Shown: positions 6,304-9,095 of the stretch, piece after piece
How positions within the stretch are numbered: position 1 is the stretch's first letter
How the letters are laid out: every line of letters begins with the position of its first letter
Source: Cellvibrionales bacterium
GTDB taxonomy: Bacteria > Pseudomonadota > Gammaproteobacteria > Pseudomonadales > JAHEGP01
DNA: 9,095 nt
Assembly (NCBI GenBank): GCA_024645065.1
Contig: JAHEGP010000119.1
Span: 1 to 9,095, forward strand
Direction: 5' to 3'
Notes under the pieces: generated by a model
The model's database searches: none
The model's input: the letters and a program-made list of their open reading frames with translations, nothing else
Told to the model about the DNA's origin: nothing
Program-made: the position numbers and the translations under genes

Positions 6304-6309
6304 TATAAT
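6282..6309 (+). promoter_or_regulatory. Strong predicted sigma70 promoter for the DUF2092 operon
   Basis: TTAACA (6282-6287, five of six) and a perfect TATAAT (6304-6309) are spaced by 16 bases. The start would be near 6316, leaving an untranslated leader of about 154 bases before the ATG at 6470. This is the best-matching promoter in the window. Confidence 0.7.
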
Positions 6310-6315
6310 CAACAC

Positions 6316-6469
6316 GAAATTTGATCGGATCGACACAGGCTGGCGATACGCAACAGTTAGCTTGCAAGCTCTGGGTCGACCGGGGGAATGGCGGGCGTGC
6401 TAGCTGTGGATCATCTAGCAGGGCGCTCACCGGCCTGCCGAAACTGTTTATCACAACGGGCGACGTGCC
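6316..6469 (+). promoter_or_regulatory. Long 5' leader with inverted repeats
   Basis: This is the predicted untranslated leader of the DUF2092 message. It contains a perfect 12-base palindrome AGCTTGCAAGCT (6359-6370) and an inverted repeat TGCTAG/CTAGCA (6398-6403 and 6415-6420, 11-base loop). The ribosome site before 6470 is weak (GGGCGA-like at 6458-6463). A long structured leader with a weak ribosome site suggests post-transcriptional control, by an RNA-binding protein, a small RNA or a ligand. I recognise no known riboswitch. Confidence 0.35.
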
Positions 6470-7240
6470 ATGAATCAATACACTCGAAATCGTCTTGCAG
6501 GGCTGATTGCCGGCCTGCTTCTGGTGAGCATCGCAAACACCCAGCAGGTGCACGCGCAAACAGTTGGCGTTGAGGCCAAGGCACTGGAAAGGCTTCGCGC
6601 CATGAACGACTTCCTGGCAGAGCAAAAAACGCTGAGCGTAGATACCAGGAATAGCCTTGAAGTAGTGCTGGAAAATGGCCAGAAGCTCCAGTTCGATTAC
6701 GCGGTGATGATGACCGCGCAACGCCCCGACAAACTTCTGGCCGTGCGCACCGGCGACCTCGTCAATCAGCAATTATATTACGACGGCAATACCCTGACCC
6801 TGCACAACCCCGACGACAATGTATACGCCACCGTTGCCGCACCCGACACCCTGGAAGCCATGCTCGACTATGCTCGCGAAACGCTCGACCTGGTAGCCCC
6901 GGCGGGCGATTTGTTGTATCGCAACGCCTTCGAGATCCTGACGGCTGATGTGAACAGCGGGTTTAGAGTTGGCACCACGCTGTTCGAAGACGTAAGTTGT
7001 GACCATTTTGCCTTTCGCAGCATCGAAACGGACTGGCAAATATGGATTCGACAGGGTGCCCAGCCGCTGCCCTGCAAGATGGTCATTACATCCCGCGAAA
7101 TACTCAATGCGCCGCAATTTGAGGTCAACATGTCGAACTGGAAGCTCGCCGAAACCGTCAGCCTTGCTACTTTTCAGTTCAAACCCGATGACGATGATCT
7201 CCCGATCGAGTTCCTGTTACCCAAAGCCAATAGCGACTGA
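6470..7240 (+). CDS. Secreted DUF2092 protein (predicted periplasmic)
   Basis: This encodes 256 residues with a signal peptide: NQYTRNR, a hydrophobic core LAGLIAGLLLVSIA, and a likely cleavage after VHA at residue 29. The mature protein follows the DUF2092 pattern: RLRAMNDFLAEQKTLSVDT (41-59), AQRPDKLLAVRTGDLVNQQLYYDG (83-106), TLTLHNP (108-114), YATVAAPDTLEAMLD (119-133), DLLY (147-150), CDHFAFR (177-183), and WQIWI (189-193) followed by LPCKMVIT (200-207). These proteins are predicted periplasmic, and their beta-rich pattern resembles LolA/LolB-type lipid-binding barrels (inference). Their biochemical function is unknown. Cys177 and Cys202 could form a disulfide. The gene is followed 23 bases later by a small secreted-looking protein, and it has its own strong promoter and a long leader. 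Confidence 0.88.
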   Translation: MNQYTRNRLAGLIAGLLLVSIANTQQVHAQTVGVEAKALERLRAMNDFLAEQKTLSVDTRNSLEVVLENGQKLQFDYAVMMTAQRPDKLLAVRTGDLVNQQLYYDGNTLTLHNPDDNVYATVAAPDTLEAMLDYARETLDLVAPAGDLLYRNAFEILTADVNSGFRVGTTLFEDVSCDHFAFRSIETDWQIWIRQGAQPLPCKMVITSREILNAPQFEVNMSNWKLAETVSLATFQFKPDDDDLPIEFLLPKANSD

Positions 7241-7263
7241 TATCTGTATCCCAGGAGAAGGAC

Positions 7264-7668
7264 ATGCATAAGTATGTAAAAGCAAGTAGTGCAGGACTGC
7301 TGGGGATAGCCCTGTGGATGATCGGAACCACCGAGGAATCGCCGCGACAGCTAACTTTTGTCGGCGAGGCAAGCGCCGTGATAGGCCGCCCCCTGACACC
7401 GGGATCGGCTGCCGGTGTCGCGAGACGCACTACCCGACGCACAGTGGCTATCAGTGAATCGACAGCCGCTGCGGCCACACCGCCCCCTCAATCAGCCCCA
7501 CAGGCCGCCACGGGTGCTGCGGTTGCTGTCGGCACCACAGTGGCGGCGCTGCCCGCTGGCTGCACGTCCACCACCATCGCCGGGGTCGGCTATTTCAATT
7601 GCGCCGGAACCTACTATAAACCCGCCTACCAGAGTAATAACCTGGTCTATGTGGTGACTCAACCCTGA
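7264..7668 (+). CDS. Small secreted-looking protein with C-terminal Cys/Tyr-rich domain
   Basis: This 134-residue protein begins with a signal-like segment (HKYVK, then SAGLLGIALWMIG to residue 21); the cleavage site is unclear. Next comes IGRPLTPGSAAGVARRTTRR (40-59), an Ala/Pro linker (about 66-95), and a compact C-terminal domain with LPAGCTSTTIAGVGYFNCAG (96-115), TYYKPAY and LVYVV. From memory, the RPLTP..AGVARRTTRR motif and a domain of the form 'G..V..LP.GC....+.GV.Y..C.G.YY.P.Y...+VYVV' occur in small secreted proteins of alpha- and gammaproteobacteria, some next to DUF2092 genes; the domain resembles DUF6515. Cys100 and Cys113 probably form a disulfide. AGGAG lies six bases before the ATG, and the DUF2092 gene ends 23 bases upstream, so the two are co-transcribed. 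Function unknown. Confidence 0.8.
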   Translation: MHKYVKASSAGLLGIALWMIGTTEESPRQLTFVGEASAVIGRPLTPGSAAGVARRTTRRTVAISESTAAAATPPPQSAPQAATGAAVAVGTTVAALPAGCTSTTIAGVGYFNCAGTYYKPAYQSNNLVYVVTQP

Positions 7669-7683
7669 CCCGCCCCGGGTTTT
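7668..7683 (+). terminator. Weak intrinsic terminator of the DUF2092 operon
   Basis: ACCCG (7668-7672) pairs with CGGGT (7676-7680) around CCC, followed directly by TTT, giving a CGGGTTTT end. The stem is only five pairs and overlaps the stop codon, so termination may be partial. Confidence 0.45.
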
Positions 7684-7719
7684 GCCATGGATCTGCGAAT
7701 AGACGATCAGCGGTCCATC

Positions 7720-7747
7720 TTGCACAGGGCGCTTTTTGCGCTAGCAT
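7720..7747 (+). promoter_or_regulatory. Possible promoter of the MOSC gene
   Basis: TTGCAC (7720-7725, three of six) and TAGCAT (7742-7747, four of six) are 16 bases apart, 28 bases before the start codon. A small inverted repeat GCGC-TTTTT-GCGC (7729-7741) lies in the spacer. The match is modest. Confidence 0.3.
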
Positions 7748-7775
7748 AGGGTGTCAGCCCCAGTGACCCCGGACG

Positions 7776-8288
7776 ATGAAATACCCGCGCAGACAATATG
7801 AACGCTACCTGAAACACGTCAAGCCTGGACGAGTCGACTGGATTGGCCTGCGTCCCGGGCACAAACAAGCCATGCTTGAAGTTGACGCCGCAATGGCACT
7901 GCAGGATCTTGGCCTGGAGGACGATCACCGGAGCAACAAGACAGCCGGCTCAAGCCGGCAGTTGACCATTATCTCGATCGAATACATTCAGCAAATCGAA
8001 TACTTTTGCGGGAAGCGGGATATCGCGCCCGGCATGCTCAGGCGAAATCTGGTGGTCAGCGGTATCAACCTCGGCGCTCTCCGCCACCAGCGGTTGTGCG
8101 TGGGCGAGGCGATGCTGGAGACCACCGCCCTGTGTCACCCCTGTTCGCGGATGGAAACTGCACTGGGTCCGGGAGGCTTTGCCGCGATGCTCGGCCACGG
8201 CGGACTGTGCGCCAAAATCATACGGGGTGGGAGAATAGCCATTGGCGACGCGGTAGCTCTGGTCTCCTCTCAGGGAGAGCTGTTTTAA
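7776..8288 (+). CDS. MOSC-domain protein
   Basis: This 170-residue protein is a stand-alone MOSC (molybdenum cofactor sulfurase C-terminal) domain. It shows IGLRPGHKQAM (23-33), a GLEDDHRSNKTAGSSRQLTIIS block (46-67), MLRRNLVVSGINL (87-99), and GEAMLETTALCHPCSRME (110-127). Cys120 and Cys123 lie where MOSC proteins keep the cysteine that carries sulfur or the cofactor. MOSC proteins act in molybdenum-cofactor sulfur transfer or, as in the E. coli proteins YcbX and YiiM, in molybdenum-dependent reduction of N-hydroxylated compounds. Which applies here cannot be told. The usual family pattern 'GL.GD+' appears as GLEDDH. The ATG at 7776 has only a weak ribosome site. The gene is convergent with the Anbu gene. 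Confidence 0.85.
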   Translation: MKYPRRQYERYLKHVKPGRVDWIGLRPGHKQAMLEVDAAMALQDLGLEDDHRSNKTAGSSRQLTIISIEYIQQIEYFCGKRDIAPGMLRRNLVVSGINLGALRHQRLCVGEAMLETTALCHPCSRMETALGPGGFAAMLGHGGLCAKIIRGGRIAIGDAVALVSSQGELF

Positions 8289-8411
8289 CCACTGGCAAGG
8301 CTTGCCCCCCCGGACCCGCCCGGTGCCGAACGGGTGGCTGGAAACCTGTCGCCGGCTGCGGACGCTGCGAGCAGCGCCAGCCCCCTACGGCGGAGCTTGC
8401 CGTAATCCTGC
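8289..8411. terminator. Hairpin-rich spacer between convergent MOSC and Anbu genes
   Basis: This GC-rich 123-base gap holds several inverted repeats: GGCAAG-G-CTTGCC (8294-8306), CGCTG/CAGCG with loop CGAG (8363-8376), and TACGGC/GCCGTA with a seven-base loop (8386-8404). The last two stand just after the Anbu stop on the - strand. None is followed by a clear T-run on either strand. A bidirectional, possibly factor-dependent, terminator region is the simplest reading. Confidence 0.4.
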
Positions 8412-9095
8412 TCAGGGCAGGTCCTTGAACAAGCTTCGGATACCGCTGCCCCAGGCCTGGGTCAGTCGGTTGTAGTACTTGTTATCCTCCGCCAGGCGCT
8501 CCTTGTTGATCTCGAAGCTATCCCTGCGATAACTGACGAAATCGATAGGCATACCCACCGACACATTGGAATGAATGGTCGAGTCAAACGATATCAAAGC
8601 AGCCTTCATGGCGAGGTTCAAACCCAGGTCATAGTCGACGATGCGATCGATGATCGGTTTCCCGTACTTGATTTCACCAATCTGAAAAAAGGGCGTATCC
8701 ACCGTCGCCTCAATAAAATTGCCCTGGGGATAGACGTGGAACAGGCGCGGCTCTTCCCCGAGGATTTGACCACCAACCAGAAAATTGCAGCTGAAATCCA
8801 CTGAACCCGCTGCCGACTGGCCCTTTTCGTGCTGGTTGATTACCGTGCGGATTGCAATTCCCACCAGGCGCGCGCAGTGATGCATCGACTCGGCGTTGTA
8901 CACATTGGGCACTTCGGTATTGCGCGCCTCATCCCGCAACAGACTGACAACGCTTTGGGAGGTCGCAAGGTTACCCGCAGAGAGCATCACCACAGCGCGC
9001 TTTTTCGCGAGCTCAAAAACGTGCATCTTGCAAAACGTGGAGACGTGATCTATCCCTGCATTGGTACGGGAGTCGGCCGCAAACAACATGCCCTC
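8412..9095 (-). CDS. anbu: Anbu, bacterial proteasome-like beta subunit (partial, 5' end off the window)
   Basis: This encodes 227 visible residues of Anbu (ancestral beta subunit), an Ntn-hydrolase related to HslV and proteasome beta subunits. The frame reads Glu-Gly before the first visible Met at 9089, matching the family's 'EG..FA.DSRTNAG' segment, so that Met is internal. About ten N-terminal residues are missing, including the processed catalytic Thr1. The Asp of ADSRTN and the Lys of KMHVF fit the family's Asp17 and Lys33 (inferred alignment). Other marks are MLSAGNLATSQSV, GGQILGEEPRLFHVYPQGNFIEAT, and GKPIIDRIVDYDLGLNLAMKAALISFDSTIHSNVSVGMP. Anbu genes usually sit with genes for an alpha-E protein (DUF403), circularly permuted ATP-grasp proteins (DUF404/407) and a transglutaminase-like peptidase. 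These would lie beyond the right edge. Proteolytic activity of Anbu has been hard to show, and its substrate is unknown. Confidence 0.93.
   Translation of the reverse strand, partial: EGMLFAADSRTNAGIDHVSTFCKMHVFELAKKRAVVMLSAGNLATSQSVVSLLRDEARNTEVPNVYNAESMHHCARLVGIAIRTVINQHEKGQSAAGSVDFSCNFLVGGQILGEEPRLFHVYPQGNFIEATVDTPFFQIGEIKYGKPIIDRIVDYDLGLNLAMKAALISFDSTIHSNVSVGMPIDFVSYRRDSFEINKERLAEDNKYYNRLTQAWGSGIRSLFKDLP

Noticed and set aside
6388..6573. 61-codon + strand frame starting in the DUF2092 leader
   Set aside because: It overlaps the DUF2092 start out of frame, its GGGGGA directly abuts the ATG with no spacing, and the translation looks random, so a leader peptide is not supported.
6152..6772. 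206-codon - strand frame across the gap and the DUF2092 gene
   Set aside because: Most of it is antisense to a clear DUF2092 gene and it has no recognisable domain.
8006..8428. 140-codon + strand frame overlapping the end of the MOSC gene
   Set aside because: It is an Arg/Pro/Gly-rich shadow of the MOSC frame, running into the non-coding spacer.
1..9095. tRNA, rRNA, CRISPR array, insertion sequence or phage attachment site
   Set aside because: On reading both strands I saw no cloverleaf, regularly spaced repeats, transposase, or terminal repeats with target duplications.

Overview
The window is about 9 kb of ordinary-looking, moderately GC-rich, densely coded bacterial chromosome. Protein families and promoter style point to a gammaproteobacterium. 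The pairing of DUF6482-, DUF3080- and DUF3429-type genes with a YhaJ/YqjG-type module would fit the Pseudomonadales/Cellvibrionales (for example marine Halieaceae), but the exact taxon is an inference. There is no sign of mobile elements, CRISPR, rRNA or tRNA.

Left part (1-2054, + strand): a small DUF6482-like protein, a lipoprotein of the DUF3080 type, and a small polytopic membrane protein of the DUF3429 type. The last two are four bases apart and look co-transcribed. None has a known function.

Centre (2088-5472): a LysR-type regulator (YhaJ-like, - strand) is divergent from a + strand operon of DoxX (YqjF-like), glutathionyl-hydroquinone reductase (YqjG-like) and a full-length pirin. E. 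coli carries the equivalents in one neighbourhood (yqjF-yqjG-yhaH-yhaI-yhaJ-yhaK). The divergent intergenic region is AT-rich and holds a LysR-type box, TTCA-N7-TGAA, centred about 64 bases before the predicted operon start. That is the usual place for an activating LysR protein. The likely job is detection and disposal of quinones or aromatic electrophiles.

Right part (5473-8288, + strand): an unrecognised four-helix membrane protein with its own promoter; a roughly 350-base gap holding a possible 18-codon ORF, a strong sigma70 promoter and a leader of about 150 nt with inverted repeats; a secreted DUF2092 protein followed closely by a small secreted-looking protein with a conserved-looking C-terminal Cys/Tyr-rich domain; and a MOSC-domain protein.

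Right edge (8412-9095, - strand): an Anbu (bacterial proteasome-like beta subunit) gene that runs off the window. About ten N-terminal codons, including the catalytic Thr, appear to be missing. It converges on the MOSC gene across a GC-rich, hairpin-rich 123-base spacer.

The best leads for new biology are the DUF2092 plus small secreted protein pair with its structured leader, the Anbu locus whose partners lie beyond the edge, and the YhaJ-type quinone-response module with a clearly placed operator.
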